From Egicoccus sp. AB-alg6-2 (lineage in GTDB: Bacteria > Actinomycetota > Nitriliruptoria > Nitriliruptorales > Nitriliruptoraceae): DNA of 64,000 bases. The stretch covers positions 186,001 to 250,000 of the forward strand of contig NZ_JBGUAY010000001.1 in NCBI RefSeq assembly GCF_041821025.1, in the 5' to 3' direction. The notes beneath the pieces were generated by a model. It worked only from the letters and a program-made list of their open reading frames with translations, made no database searches and had not been told where the DNA came from. This document shows, one piece after another, positions 39,973 to 48,863 of the stretch; positions within the stretch are counted from its first letter, which is position 1, and each line of letters opens with the position of its first letter. The position numbers and the translations under genes are program-made.

Positions 39973-40605
39973 ATGGGTGGAACCGCGCCGCGCCCCCGGC
40001 TGCTGGTGGTCGACAACTACGACTCCTTCACCTACAACCTCGTGCAGGAGCTGGGTGAACTCGGCGCAGACGTCGAGGTGGTGCGCAACGACGCGTTCAC
40101 GCTCGACGAACTCGACGCCGACCTGCCCGACGGCGTGGTCATCTCGCCCGGCCCGGGGACCCCGGCCGACGCCGGTCTCTCCAACGACGTGGTTCGTCAC
40201 GTCGCGGGCCGCCGCCCGCTCCTGGGGGTGTGCCTGGGGCACCAGTGCATCGGCGAGGTCTACGGCGGACGCATCGTGCGCGCCCCCGTGCTGGTGCACG
40301 GCAAGACCAGTCTCATCTACCACCGCCGTGAGGGCGTGCTCGCGGACCTGCCGGTGCCCTTCGACGCGACGCGGTACCACTCGCTGGTCGTCGACCGCGA
40401 CAGCCTGCCGCCGGTGCTGAAGGTCACGGCCGAGACGTCGGACGGGCTGATCATGGGTCTGCGGCACCGCGAGCTCGAGCTCGAAGGGGTGCAGTTCCAT
40501 CCCGAGTCCGTGCTCACCAGCGCCGGGATGCAGTTGCTCGGGACCTTCGTCGCCCGCTGCGCGGCGAGCGCTGCGAACGCCGAGGCCGCGACGGCGACCG
40601 TCTGA
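39973..40605 (+). CDS. pabA: Glutamine amidotransferase of anthranilate/aminodeoxychorismate synthase (PabA/TrpG)
   Basis: A 210-residue class I glutaminase that supplies ammonia to TrpE or PabB for anthranilate or 4-amino-4-deoxychorismate synthesis. The N-terminus LLVVDNYDSFTYN, the nucleophile Cys87 in GVCLGHQCIGEVYGG and the His176-Glu178 pair in FHPES are intact. ATG 39973 has better spacing from GGGAAGG than GTG 39964, which overlaps the preceding stop. No pabB or trpE is nearby. This gene occupies the same slot as trpG (Rv0013) in M. tuberculosis. Confidence 0.93.
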   Translation: MGGTAPRPRLLVVDNYDSFTYNLVQELGELGADVEVVRNDAFTLDELDADLPDGVVISPGPGTPADAGLSNDVVRHVAGRRPLLGVCLGHQCIGEVYGGRIVRAPVLVHGKTSLIYHRREGVLADLPVPFDATRYHSLVVDRDSLPPVLKVTAETSDGLIMGLRHRELELEGVQFHPESVLTSAGMQLLGTFVARCAASAANAEAATATV

Positions 40606-40609
40606 CGCG

Positions 40610-41689
40610 TCAGTCCCCTGCGGTGTCGCGGAGGGCAGCGAGCGCGTCGTCCATGGTGGCCACGCCGATCACGGTCAGGTCGTCCGGCGCGGTGGTCATG
40701 GCCTGTTCGAACTGCGACTCGGGCACCAGGACGACGTCCGCTCCGTACGCGGCGGCGGCCAGCATCTTCTCGGGAACGCCTCCGACCGGGCCGACGCGGC
40801 CGTCGGCGTCGATCGTGCCGGTCCCGAGTACGAGCCGGCCCTGCAACAGGTCCTCGTCGCTGAGCAGGTCGTAGACGGTCAGCGCGACCATCAGGCCGGC
40901 GCTGGGGCCGCCGATGCGGGTGCCGGGGGCCAGGGCGACCTCGAACGGCAGCTCGATGTCGTAGACCGCCGTCTCGAGCTGGATGCCGATGCCCGGATGC
41001 TCCAGCCCGGGCAGCTCGCCCAGCCGGATCGAGGTCTGCACCGTGTCGCCGCCGCGGCGGATCTCCAGCGGGACCACCTCGTCGATCTCGCCCGCACGGG
41101 TCCGGGCCTGCACCTCCTCGGCAGCGACCACGTCCTGGCCGTCGATCGAGACGATGACGTCGCGTGGTTCGAGGACGCCTTCGGCGGGGCTTCCGGGCAG
41201 TACGGAGACGACGACCGGTTCGGACAGGATGCGGGTCTCGACGCCCGCCGCCTGGGCGCCGATCACGGTGGCGATCTCGAACTGGCGCCCGAACACCTCG
41301 CGTTCGCGGGCGAAGAAGGCGTCGCGGTCGACGTCGGGCGGGAACACCGTGGACAGCGGCAGCAGTCGCCGCTGGTCGGAGACGGCGGCCCGGAGCGCCT
41401 GCAGCGCCGGCTGCTGGCGCAGCAGGACGGTCAGCAGGGCCGTCTCCCCGTCGAGGTCGGTGGTCGTCGCACCCTCGATCTCGATCAGCGGCTCGATCTC
41501 GGTCGGGGATCCGGGCAGGTACTCCACGTAGGGCAGGGGCACCAGCACGGCCGCCCAAAGCACCACCGCGACGGTGGCGAGGTAGAACACCAGTCGCCAC
41601 ACCGATCCGCGGCGACGCTCGGGCGTCGGGGTGTCGGGGTCCGGCGACGGGGGGAACGCGTCCGGCGTGGAGACGTCGGACTGCGTCAT
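40610..41689 (-). CDS. Membrane-anchored PDZ domain / Lon-like serine protease (YlbL type)
   Basis: A 359-residue protease with one N-terminal helix at about 32-53, a PDZ domain at about 158-225 (SVLPGSPAEGVLEPRDVIVSIDG), and a Lon-type S16 domain. The catalytic Ser263 (GGPSAGLMVAL) and Lys308 (PEKML) are in place. YlbL-like enzymes act outside the cell, in Bacillus on the cell-division inhibitor YneA, so a role in envelope quality control or division control fits the neighbourhood. The ATG has GGAGG eight bases upstream and overlaps the M50 protease stop (ATGA). No AAA ATPase domain is fused. Confidence 0.9.
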   Translation of the reverse strand: MTQSDVSTPDAFPPSPDPDTPTPERRRGSVWRLVFYLATVAVVLWAAVLVPLPYVEYLPGSPTEIEPLIEIEGATTTDLDGETALLTVLLRQQPALQALRAAVSDQRRLLPLSTVFPPDVDRDAFFAREREVFGRQFEIATVIGAQAAGVETRILSEPVVVSVLPGSPAEGVLEPRDVIVSIDGQDVVAAEEVQARTRAGEIDEVVPLEIRRGGDTVQTSIRLGELPGLEHPGIGIQLETAVYDIELPFEVALAPGTRIGGPSAGLMVALTVYDLLSDEDLLQGRLVLGTGTIDADGRVGPVGGVPEKMLAAAAYGADVVLVPESQFEQAMTTAPDDLTVIGVATMDDALAALRDTAGD

Positions 41690-42843
41690 GTGGCGGCCTC
41701 CGCGGTGGGCCGGGGTGCACGTCGGGCACCGTCGCGCCGCAGGGACGTCAGCGCCCGGGCCACCTCACGCTCGGTCACGACCGCGACGTCACGTCCGTCG
41801 TCGTGGAGGCGAACGGCGTGGACGCGCCCGGCGAACGCATCGATCAGGTCGCGCACGTCGTCGTCGAGACCCACCCGCGGCAGGTGGTCCACCCGCTGCA
41901 GCAGGTCGCGTGCCCGCCGGACGGCACGATCGCTCCGGTGCAGTTCGTCCACCTCGCGGACGGCGACGACCCCGACGAGGTGCCCGCCGTCCAGCACCGG
42001 GACGAGGCTGCGGTCCGGCGGCACCACGGCGAGACCATCGAGGGGATCGTCGAGCTGGACGGCCGGTGCGAGCGGACCGACCAGGTCGCGCGTGCGCCGA
42101 CCGTCGAGCAGGGCGTCCACCTCGCTCTGCCGGATCTCGGCCCGCGCGGCCGACCACAGGAAGACGCCGACGGCGACCCAGATGAGGCCGCCGAACAGGC
42201 CCTCGAAGCCGGCGACCTGGACCGCACGTACCCCCAGCAGGACCAGCGCCGCGGCGAGCACCTGGCCGGCGCGGGCGGCGATCCGCAGCGCGCGACGACG
42301 GTCCTTGAGCAGCCACCACAGGCCCGCGCGCAGCACCCGGCCGCCGTCCAGGGGCGCGCCGGGGACGAGGTTGAAGACGGCGAGGATCACGTTGACCCAG
42401 GCCAGCAGCCCAGCGACCTCGGCGATCGGGGCGGCGACCGGCGCCGCGAAGACCCAGGTCGCGAACGTGCCGAGCAGTCCGAAGGCGGCACCGCACACGA
42501 GGCTGATCCACGGTCCGACCGCGGCGACGACGAACTCGTCGCGCGGCGTCTGCGAGCTCGCCCGCATCTCGGTCACCCCGCCGAAGAGGAACAGGGTGAT
42601 GCGCTGGACGTCGAGCCCGCGGTGGCGGGCCTCGAGCGCGTGGGCGAGCTCGTGCGCCAGGATCGAGGCGATGAACAGGACGCAGCCCACCGCCGCCATC
42701 AGCAGGGCGACCGCCAGGTCGTTGCCGTCCCGGAAGCGTGCCGCGAAGAACCATGCCACGAGCGCCGCGAATGGCAGCAGCGACACGTCGAGACGGACCT
42801 CGACGCCGCGGACGTGGGTCAGCCGAACGGCGCGGGAGAACAT
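41686..42843 (-). CDS. Site-2 metalloprotease (M50 family) with CBS domains
   Basis: A 385-residue intramembrane zinc protease. HExxH is AHELAHALE (His64, Glu65, His68) in the second helix region, and the third zinc ligand Asp166 lies in NLVPGAPLDGGR. About six helices span residues 18-240. The C-terminal ~130 residues look like a CBS pair (VGPLAPAVQLDDPLDGLAVV, VPVLDGGHLVGVVAVREV), which binds adenine nucleotides and could sense energy state. It overlaps the YlbL-like gene by four bases, suggesting a two-protease unit in regulated proteolysis. Upstream Shine-Dalgarno signal is poor. Confidence 0.9.
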   Translation of the reverse strand: MFSRAVRLTHVRGVEVRLDVSLLPFAALVAWFFAARFRDGNDLAVALLMAAVGCVLFIASILAHELAHALEARHRGLDVQRITLFLFGGVTEMRASSQTPRDEFVVAAVGPWISLVCGAAFGLLGTFATWVFAAPVAAPIAEVAGLLAWVNVILAVFNLVPGAPLDGGRVLRAGLWWLLKDRRRALRIAARAGQVLAAALVLLGVRAVQVAGFEGLFGGLIWVAVGVFLWSAARAEIRQSEVDALLDGRRTRDLVGPLAPAVQLDDPLDGLAVVPPDRSLVPVLDGGHLVGVVAVREVDELHRSDRAVRRARDLLQRVDHLPRVGLDDDVRDLIDAFAGRVHAVRLHDDGRDVAVVTEREVARALTSLRRDGARRAPRPTAEAAT

Positions 42844-42995
42844 GGCGGGACGGTACCCGCATCGCCGCCCGACGCGGACGCTCCCGCCTGCGGAGCCCCT
42901 TGAACCACGTCGGTCCGCGACGGTCGCAAAAGCGGTCGAGGTCCCCCCGTCGTCCGTCGGTGGAACCGGCCTGCGCATGCGGCCCCGCCGGGGGC

Positions 42996-43001
42996 TACGG
43001 T
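42996..43001 (+). promoter_or_regulatory. Candidate -10 element giving a leaderless transcript
   Basis: TACGGT lies exactly seven bases before the ATG at 43009, so initiation would fall on or next to the start codon. No Shine-Dalgarno sequence is present upstream. Both facts fit a leaderless mRNA, common in actinobacteria. There is no clear -35. Confidence 0.45.
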
Positions 43002-43008
43002 CAACCGC

Positions 43009-44193
43009 ATGAAACTCGCTGACTCGCTCATCAACGACCTCATCGACTTCACGGACGAGCGGGGTGTGCTCTCGTTCTACGTTGGGCACACACCGGCTCA
43101 GGCGGCCGACCCACAGCCGACCCAACCCATCGAGATCCGCAACCAGGTCAAGGCGCTCAAGGCCAGGCTGGCTGACGGAGACCGCGACCTCGCGGCCGCG
43201 GTGGACAAGCGTCTCGACGCCATCGACGGCGAACTCGAGCGCTTCCTCGATCCCAAGGCACACGGCCAGGGTCGCGCCCTGTTCGTCGGTGTCGCGTCGG
43301 GCCGTACCGCCTCGGTGGCGCTGCAGATCCCGTTCAAGGAACGCGTCGTGCTGCACGACCGGGCGTTCCTGCGGCCCCTGGTCGCGGCCGTCGACGAGGG
43401 TCGACCGGCCGGCATCCTCGTGGTGTCGCGCAGCGGCTCCCGGCTGCTCGGATGGAAGGTGGGCGAGGCCGAGGAGCTGACCTCCGACGCCTTCGAACTC
43501 GGTGACGCGCAGACGGCCGACCGCAAGAGCGGTCCCTCCCCTGCGGCGCCTCAGATCCAGGGCCACGGCGTCGACCACAAGGAGATGTTCGAGCACCGCG
43601 TCGACGAGAACCGCAACCGGTGGTTGCGCTCCCAGGTCGAGGAGGTCCTCGGAACGGCCAAGGAACAGGGCTGGGACCGTCTCGTGGTCTCGGGTGGCGC
43701 GCAGCTGCGGGACTACGTGGCCAACCTGGTCGGTGACAACGACGGCCTGCGGGTCATCCACGCCGAGGCCGACTGGGAGCATCTGACGCCTGCCGCGATC
43801 TCGGCCAACGCCTGGCCGATCCTGCGCTCGGTCCACGAGGTCCGCGAGCACGAGCTCGTCGACCGGGCACTCGATCGCGCGCTGTCGGGCAACGCCGGTG
43901 CCGTCGGCCTGCGCAACGTCTGCGACGCGCTCAACGAGGGCCGGGTTGCGCACCTGCTCTTCGACGACCGCCTGCAGCTGACCGGCTTCCGCTCGTCGGA
44001 GGACACGCTGCACCCCGAGGTCGGCGGTCAGCTGGCGCAGTCCGACGGCGTCGAGTTCACCGAGGAACCGCTGTTCGTGGAACGCATGATCGAGAAGGCG
44101 GTCTCCACCGGTGCGGCGGTGACCCCCGTCGCGCAGTCACCGGCGGCCCCGCTCGGTGAGCACGACGGCGTGGCGGCGTTGCTGCGGTGGTGA
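43009..44193 (+). CDS. Bacterial eRF1 / Vms1-like release-factor family protein
   Basis: A 394-residue protein matching the bacterial relatives of eRF1 (baeRF/VLRF1-like). The order is LSFYVGHTPAQ at the N-terminus, RALFVGVASGRTASVALQIPF, a central RPLVAAVDEGRPAGILVVSRSGSRLLGW strand-turn set, then an RNase H-fold segment GWDRLVVSGGAQLRDYVANLV and a C-terminal domain. A long linker with HKEMFEHRVDENRNRWL carries the region where a catalytic Gln or similar is found in tRNA-releasing members. It may act in ribosome rescue, but activity here is inference. No ribosome site; see the leaderless promoter. Confidence 0.72.
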   Translation: MKLADSLINDLIDFTDERGVLSFYVGHTPAQAADPQPTQPIEIRNQVKALKARLADGDRDLAAAVDKRLDAIDGELERFLDPKAHGQGRALFVGVASGRTASVALQIPFKERVVLHDRAFLRPLVAAVDEGRPAGILVVSRSGSRLLGWKVGEAEELTSDAFELGDAQTADRKSGPSPAAPQIQGHGVDHKEMFEHRVDENRNRWLRSQVEEVLGTAKEQGWDRLVVSGGAQLRDYVANLVGDNDGLRVIHAEADWEHLTPAAISANAWPILRSVHEVREHELVDRALDRALSGNAGAVGLRNVCDALNEGRVAHLLFDDRLQLTGFRSSEDTLHPEVGGQLAQSDGVEFTEEPLFVERMIEKAVSTGAAVTPVAQSPAAPLGEHDGVAALLRW

Positions 44194-44200
44194 GGCGACG

Positions 44201-45088
44201 ATGGACGCACGGTCCCGCGGACTGAGAGCCGACGCCGACCGCGTCCTCGAGCTTCACGAGTCCGGGGAACTGCAGGCGGCGCTGGCCGCCTGCGACGCCC
44301 TCCTGGTCGCGGCTGCCGAGGGTGACCCGACCGATCCTGTGGTGCGCGAGACGCTGTTCACGGGCCGGTTCGAGCGCGCGCTGCTGCTGACCGAACTCGG
44401 AGAGCTCGAAGCCGCCGCGGCCGCGTACGGCGAGGCGGCGGTCGCTCCCGCCGACCTCGACGACCCCGATCAGCGCCACGAGATCGCCATGGCGCTGCTC
44501 AGCCGCGGAATCTGCCTGGACGCGCTCGGCGACCACCTGGCGGCGCTGCAGGCGTACGACCAGCTGATCGTCGCCTTCGGCGAGGCGCCCGACCCGGTGA
44601 CCCACGACCAGGTCGTGCGCGGGCGCGTCAACCGTGCGGCCGCGCTGCTCGCACTCGACGAACTGCACGAGGCACTGACGGTGGCGGAGTCGTTGCGGGC
44701 CGATCTCGACCCGTCCGAGGCCTTGGAGGCGGAGCAGCTGGCCATGGCCATGCGGATCCGGGCGGCGGCGCTGCGGGGGCTCGACCGGACCGTCGAGGCC
44801 GCCGACGCCCTCGCCGAGGTGGTCAGCTGCGCGACCGACGACCCGGCGGCGCGGACGCAGCTGGCCTCGGCCCAGCGCGAGCGGGCGGAACTGCTGGCCG
44901 AGCTCGACCGGCCGGACGAAGCGGTCGCCGTGCTGGACGCGACCGTGCGCCGGCTCGAGGGTGATCCCGCCCCCGAGGTGGTCGAGGCCCGGCGCGAACT
45001 CGCGGTCGTCGAGGTCGGGCTCCTCGAGCAGCTCGGTCACCACGATCGCGCCGCGGCGTTGCGGGGCGAGATCCTCGGCGGCCACTGA
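44201..45088 (+). CDS. TPR-repeat protein
   Basis: A 295-residue all-helical protein with about six tetratricopeptide-like units, for example FERALLLTELGELEAAAAAYGEA, LLSRGICLDALGDHLAALQAYDQ, RVNRAAALLALDELHEALTV and RRELAVVEVGLLEQLGHHDRAAA. No signal peptide or catalytic domain is present, so it is likely a cytoplasmic scaffold. It starts seven bases after the eRF1-like stop, so the two genes are probably co-expressed. Confidence 0.78.
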   Translation: MDARSRGLRADADRVLELHESGELQAALAACDALLVAAAEGDPTDPVVRETLFTGRFERALLLTELGELEAAAAAYGEAAVAPADLDDPDQRHEIAMALLSRGICLDALGDHLAALQAYDQLIVAFGEAPDPVTHDQVVRGRVNRAAALLALDELHEALTVAESLRADLDPSEALEAEQLAMAMRIRAAALRGLDRTVEAADALAEVVSCATDDPAARTQLASAQRERAELLAELDRPDEAVAVLDATVRRLEGDPAPEVVEARRELAVVEVGLLEQLGHHDRAAALRGEILGGH

Positions 45089-45182
45089 CAGCCACGGCGC
45101 CGGCGCTCCGGGGCCCCACGTACCCTGGCGCGCGTGCCGGCCGCCGCCGGTGCTTCCACGTCCCGGACCAGGAGCCGTACCC

Positions 45183-46946
45183 GTGCGCCTCACCGCCGAC
45201 CGGCCCTTTGGTGCCGCGGTGGCGACGCGGGCGTTGCTCGTCGGGCTCCTTTCTTTCGGGTGGCTGTTCCTGCACGCGCTGCCCGCCGCCGGACACGCCT
45301 CGCTGACCGAAACGCTGCCGGCTGACGGCTCCCGGCTGGAGGCGGCCCCGGCGTCGGTGGTCCTGCGGTTCAACGAACCCGTCGACGCCCCGACCGACGG
45401 TGTTCGCGTCTACGACGCCGACGCGACGCGGGTCGACACCGGCCCGGCCGCGACGGCGTCACCCGGCGAAGTGGCGGTGGGCCTGCCGCCGTCACTGCCC
45501 GACGGCGGCTACGTGGTGACCTACCGGGTCATCTCGGCGGACAGCCACCCCATCGCCGGAACCGTCGCGTTCACCGTCGGCGACGCCGACGCGGTCGACG
45601 ACGCGACCATCGCCGAACTGTTCGGCGGTGCCCGTTCGTCGTGGACGGCGGTCGTCGGTCCCGTCCTGCGTGCACTGACCTACCTCGGCGTGGTCGTGGC
45701 GGCCGGCAGCGCGGCGTTCGCTGCGTGGGTGGCCTCGGGCAGGGACGACCGCGAGCTGGCCTGGACCTGGGCGGTCCGGGGCGCGCTCCTCGCCGCCGTC
45801 ACCAGCCTGCTCGCCGTACCCGTGCAGGCGGTCGCCGTCACGGGACGCCCGCTGACCGGGACGTTCCTGCCGGGCGGCGGCCTCGGCGAGACGCTGGTGT
45901 TCAGCTCCTTCGGGCAGGGCACGCTGCTGCGGCTCGTCGCACTGGCAGGGTTCGTCCTCGCCTGGCGACGCGTCGGCGCCTCCGACGAGGGGGGTGCGGC
46001 GCGTCATGCCGAGATCCTGCTGACGGGGGCGCTGGCGGCGGCCTCCTTCGCGCTGGACGGGCACCAACGGGCCGTCGAGCCGGTGTGGTTGCTCGCCGGG
46101 GCGGACGTCGTGCACCTGCTCGGCGCCGCCGTCTGGACCGGCTGCCTGCTGCTGCTGTTGCTCACCGTCCGCACGCGCCGGCTGGAGGACGATCCGGTCG
46201 CGGCGGCCGGGCTGGTGGTGCGGTTCAGCCGGATCGCCCTGTGGTCGGTGGTCGCGTTGTCGGCGGCTGGCGTCGCGATGTCGGTGGTGTTGGTGCGGTC
46301 CCCCCGTGCGCTGCTGTCCACCGGCTACGGCTGGACGCTGCTGGCGAAGCTGATGGTCTTCGCCGGCGTGCTGCTCGCGGCCGCCTACAACCGTTGGCGT
46401 CTCGAGCCCGCCATCGCCGCCAGGATGGCGCCCGCCGGAGGGGCGACCGACCTCGAACCGGCGCAGACCGAGCGCGCGGTCGTGCGCTCGCAGCGTGCCT
46501 GGTCGCAGCTGCGCGGCACGCTCGCCGTCGAGGCGCTCGGCCTGGCGGCGGTGCTGGCGGTGACCGGATTCCTGGTGATCCAGCGCCCGGCCGCCGAGGC
46601 GGCCGGCATCACCGGCGCCTACCACGTCACGGTCGCGCTGAACGACGACTACGACGTCGACCTGGTGGTCGACCCCAACCGGGTCGGCCGCAACGCGCTG
46701 CACGTCTACGTCCTCGACGACACCGGCCGCCCCGCCGACGCCGTCGAGGAACTGCGGCTCGAGCTGACCTACGTTCCCGAACAGATCGGTCCCATCGAGA
46801 TCGAGCCCTACGTCGTCGGGCCCGGCCACTGGACCGCCAACGTCGACGACCTGCGCTTCCCCGGTGCGTGGGAGGTCCGGGTGGTCGCCGGCATCGACCG
46901 GTTCACCGAGGCCGACGCGCGTGTGCGTGTCGTCGTCAACCCCTAG
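45183..46946 (+). CDS. CopC-CopD fusion, copper transport protein with C-terminal YtkA/FixH-like domain
   Basis: A 587-residue copper protein. A signal peptide ends at about AAG (residue 37), exposing His38 as the N-terminal CopC ligand; the partner residues Asp120 and His122 lie in ISADSHPIAG. The CopC domain (38-132) is followed by the CopD membrane domain with eight helices (about 150-470), including LLAGADVVHLLGAAVWTGCL. The C-terminal ~110 residues (YHVTVALNDDYDVDLVVDPN) are a soluble beta-domain like YtkA/FixH. It likely moves copper across the membrane, possibly for the oxidase. GTG 45183 follows AGGAG at 45170. It leads a copper operon. Confidence 0.9.
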   Translation: MRLTADRPFGAAVATRALLVGLLSFGWLFLHALPAAGHASLTETLPADGSRLEAAPASVVLRFNEPVDAPTDGVRVYDADATRVDTGPAATASPGEVAVGLPPSLPDGGYVVTYRVISADSHPIAGTVAFTVGDADAVDDATIAELFGGARSSWTAVVGPVLRALTYLGVVVAAGSAAFAAWVASGRDDRELAWTWAVRGALLAAVTSLLAVPVQAVAVTGRPLTGTFLPGGGLGETLVFSSFGQGTLLRLVALAGFVLAWRRVGASDEGGAARHAEILLTGALAAASFALDGHQRAVEPVWLLAGADVVHLLGAAVWTGCLLLLLLTVRTRRLEDDPVAAAGLVVRFSRIALWSVVALSAAGVAMSVVLVRSPRALLSTGYGWTLLAKLMVFAGVLLAAAYNRWRLEPAIAARMAPAGGATDLEPAQTERAVVRSQRAWSQLRGTLAVEALGLAAVLAVTGFLVIQRPAAEAAGITGAYHVTVALNDDYDVDLVVDPNRVGRNALHVYVLDDTGRPADAVEELRLELTYVPEQIGPIEIEPYVVGPGHWTANVDDLRFPGAWEVRVVAGIDRFTEADARVRVVVNP

Positions 46947-46955
46947 GAGTCCTGC

Positions 46956-47792
46956 GTGTCACGTCAGCGAACCCTCGTCCGGGGGGGCGCGGCCGCCCTC
47001 GTCGCCACCGCGCTCGTGGCCGCACCGGCCCTCGCCCATCCGTTCGTCCGCGGCGGTGAACTCCCGGTCGACTCCCTGGCGACGATGACGCTCGCGATGG
47101 CCCACGGATGCGGCGGCCACGAAGGGGACGAGATCCCCACCCTCGAGGTCGCGCTCGAGGTTCCGGACTGGCTGCGCATCGTCGAGGTGGCTCCGACCGA
47201 CGGTTACGAGGTCGAGTTCGAGGAGACCACGGCCGGTGCCACCTCGGTCGTGGTGTGGACCGCGGACGGGGCGGGCGTCCCCGCGCCGACGTTCGACCTC
47301 GACGTCGTCGCCTCCGGTGAGGAGGGCGACCAGCGCCACCTCGCCGTGTTCCAGGGCTGCGAGGGTGCCAGCTACCGCTGGGTCGGAACCCCCGACGAGC
47401 CGGCCGACGACCCGGCCGTCTCGGTCACGCTGACGGCCGCCGATCCCGCCGCCCCACCACCGCCGGAGGCACCGGCTGCCGACCTCGACGGCGGGTCGGA
47501 CGGCGATCCCGACGCCGCCCCCGACGCCGCGCCCGAGACCGACCCGGACGCGCGGGCCGAGCCGGACGCCACGACCGACGATGCCGAGGACGCGGCGGAC
47601 GCCGACGCACCCGACGACGCGACCACCGGGGAGGGCGAGGTCACCGACAACGACGACGGGACGGCCGCGGCGGGCGACGATGCCGACCGCTCGCTCCTGC
47701 CCGTGATCGTCGCGGTCGCCGCGGTGCTGTTGCTGGCGGGCGCGGCCCTGCTCCTCGCCCGTCGCCGGCGCATGAACGGCGACGCGCCATGA
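46956..47792 (+). CDS. YcnI-family (DUF1775) copper-binding membrane protein
   Basis: A 278-residue protein. After a signal peptide ending LALA, mature His28 (HPFVRGGELP) is the expected N-terminal copper ligand of YcnI proteins. The DUF1775 domain continues with HGCGGHEGDEIPTLEVALEVP and VVWTADGAG to about residue 160. A long Asp/Glu/Ala-rich low-complexity linker (about 163-245) precedes the terminal helix LLPVIVAVAAVLLLAGAALLL, with RRRR stop-transfer. The GTG start follows TAGGAG. It lies nine bases after copCD, a standard pairing. Confidence 0.88.
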   Translation: MSRQRTLVRGGAAALVATALVAAPALAHPFVRGGELPVDSLATMTLAMAHGCGGHEGDEIPTLEVALEVPDWLRIVEVAPTDGYEVEFEETTAGATSVVVWTADGAGVPAPTFDLDVVASGEEGDQRHLAVFQGCEGASYRWVGTPDEPADDPAVSVTLTAADPAAPPPPEAPAADLDGGSDGDPDAAPDAAPETDPDARAEPDATTDDAEDAADADAPDDATTGEGEVTDNDDGTAAAGDDADRSLLPVIVAVAAVLLLAGAALLLARRRRMNGDAP

Positions 47793-48832
47793 GGGCCGCG
47801 CGACGCCGCGGTCTCCTCGCGGCGCTCACCGGGACCGTGCTGATGCTGTCGGCCGCGCCCGCGGCCGCCGACCCGGCCGGACCGACCCACTACGACTCGA
47901 TCGTGACGGGCGTCGAGCCGGGGGACGTCCCGGTGTCGGTCGAGATCCTCGGCGGTGACGCCTTCCTGGTCCTGCACGTCGAGCCCGGTGTCACCGCCGA
48001 GGTGCCTGGCTACGAGGGCGAGCCCTACCTGCGGTTCGAGGCCAATGGCAACGTCCTGGTCAACGAGCGGTCACCGGCGCGATGGTTCAACGACGCCCGT
48101 TACGGCGAACTCGAGGTCGACCTGCCGCCGCATGCCGACGCCGATGCCGAACCGGTGTTCACCCTCGTCGCCGACGACGGCACCTATGCCTGGCACGACC
48201 ACCGCATCCACTTCATGAGTCCCAGCCTGCCGCCGCAGGTGGACCCGACCGCCGGCAGCGTGCAGGCGGTGACCGACTGGCGGGTACCCATCGTCGTCGA
48301 CGGCGAGTCGGTCGAGATCCTCGGCGAACTGCGTTGGGTTCCCGGCCCGTCGCCGCTGTACACCGGGCTGCTGATCGCCGTGGCGTTGGCCGGCGCTGCC
48401 CTGGTCGTTGCACGACGCCCGACGGCCACGCCGGTCGTCGCCGCGGTCGCCGGCGTGATCGCGCTCGGTGTCGGCGTCAGCGAGGTGGCGGGTCTGCCTG
48501 CCGGCACGGACGCACAACCGATGCTCGTGGTGTTGCCGGCAATGGCCCTGGGACTGCTGCTGTTCGGCTGGTTGCTCACCCGACGCGGCGGGTCCGCCGA
48601 CGTCCGGGGACCCATGATCGCCGCGACCGCCGGGATCCCGGTACTCGTCTGGGGAATCCTGCACCTCGCCACGTTGTGGCGCCCGATCGTGCCGGGTCCG
48701 CTCCCGATCGGGGTCGCCCGGATCGCCGTCGTACTCGCGCTCGCGGCCGGGGCCTCGGCGATCGGCAGTCTCGTCCGCGCCGTGCTGGCGGCCACGTCCC
48801 TCGACGCCCCCGAGGACCGCGCGACCATCTGA
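47789..48832 (+). CDS. Exported His-rich membrane protein linked to YcnI
   Basis: A 347-residue protein with a signal peptide (ends about AAAADPA), an extracellular domain of ~160 residues and six C-terminal helices. The extracellular part has clustered histidines in YAWHDHRIHFMSP near residue 136, plausible copper or heme ligands, and an LRFEANGNVLVNERSPARW segment. It overlaps the YcnI gene (ATGA), showing translational coupling and a shared function in copper handling. I do not know a name for this family. Confidence 0.72.
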   Translation: MRAARRRGLLAALTGTVLMLSAAPAAADPAGPTHYDSIVTGVEPGDVPVSVEILGGDAFLVLHVEPGVTAEVPGYEGEPYLRFEANGNVLVNERSPARWFNDARYGELEVDLPPHADADAEPVFTLVADDGTYAWHDHRIHFMSPSLPPQVDPTAGSVQAVTDWRVPIVVDGESVEILGELRWVPGPSPLYTGLLIAVALAGAALVVARRPTATPVVAAVAGVIALGVGVSEVAGLPAGTDAQPMLVVLPAMALGLLLFGWLLTRRGGSADVRGPMIAATAGIPVLVWGILHLATLWRPIVPGPLPIGVARIAVVLALAAGASAIGSLVRAVLAATSLDAPEDRATI

Positions 48833-48863
48833 GGATGCTGGCGGTTGGGTGCGTCGTCCCGCG

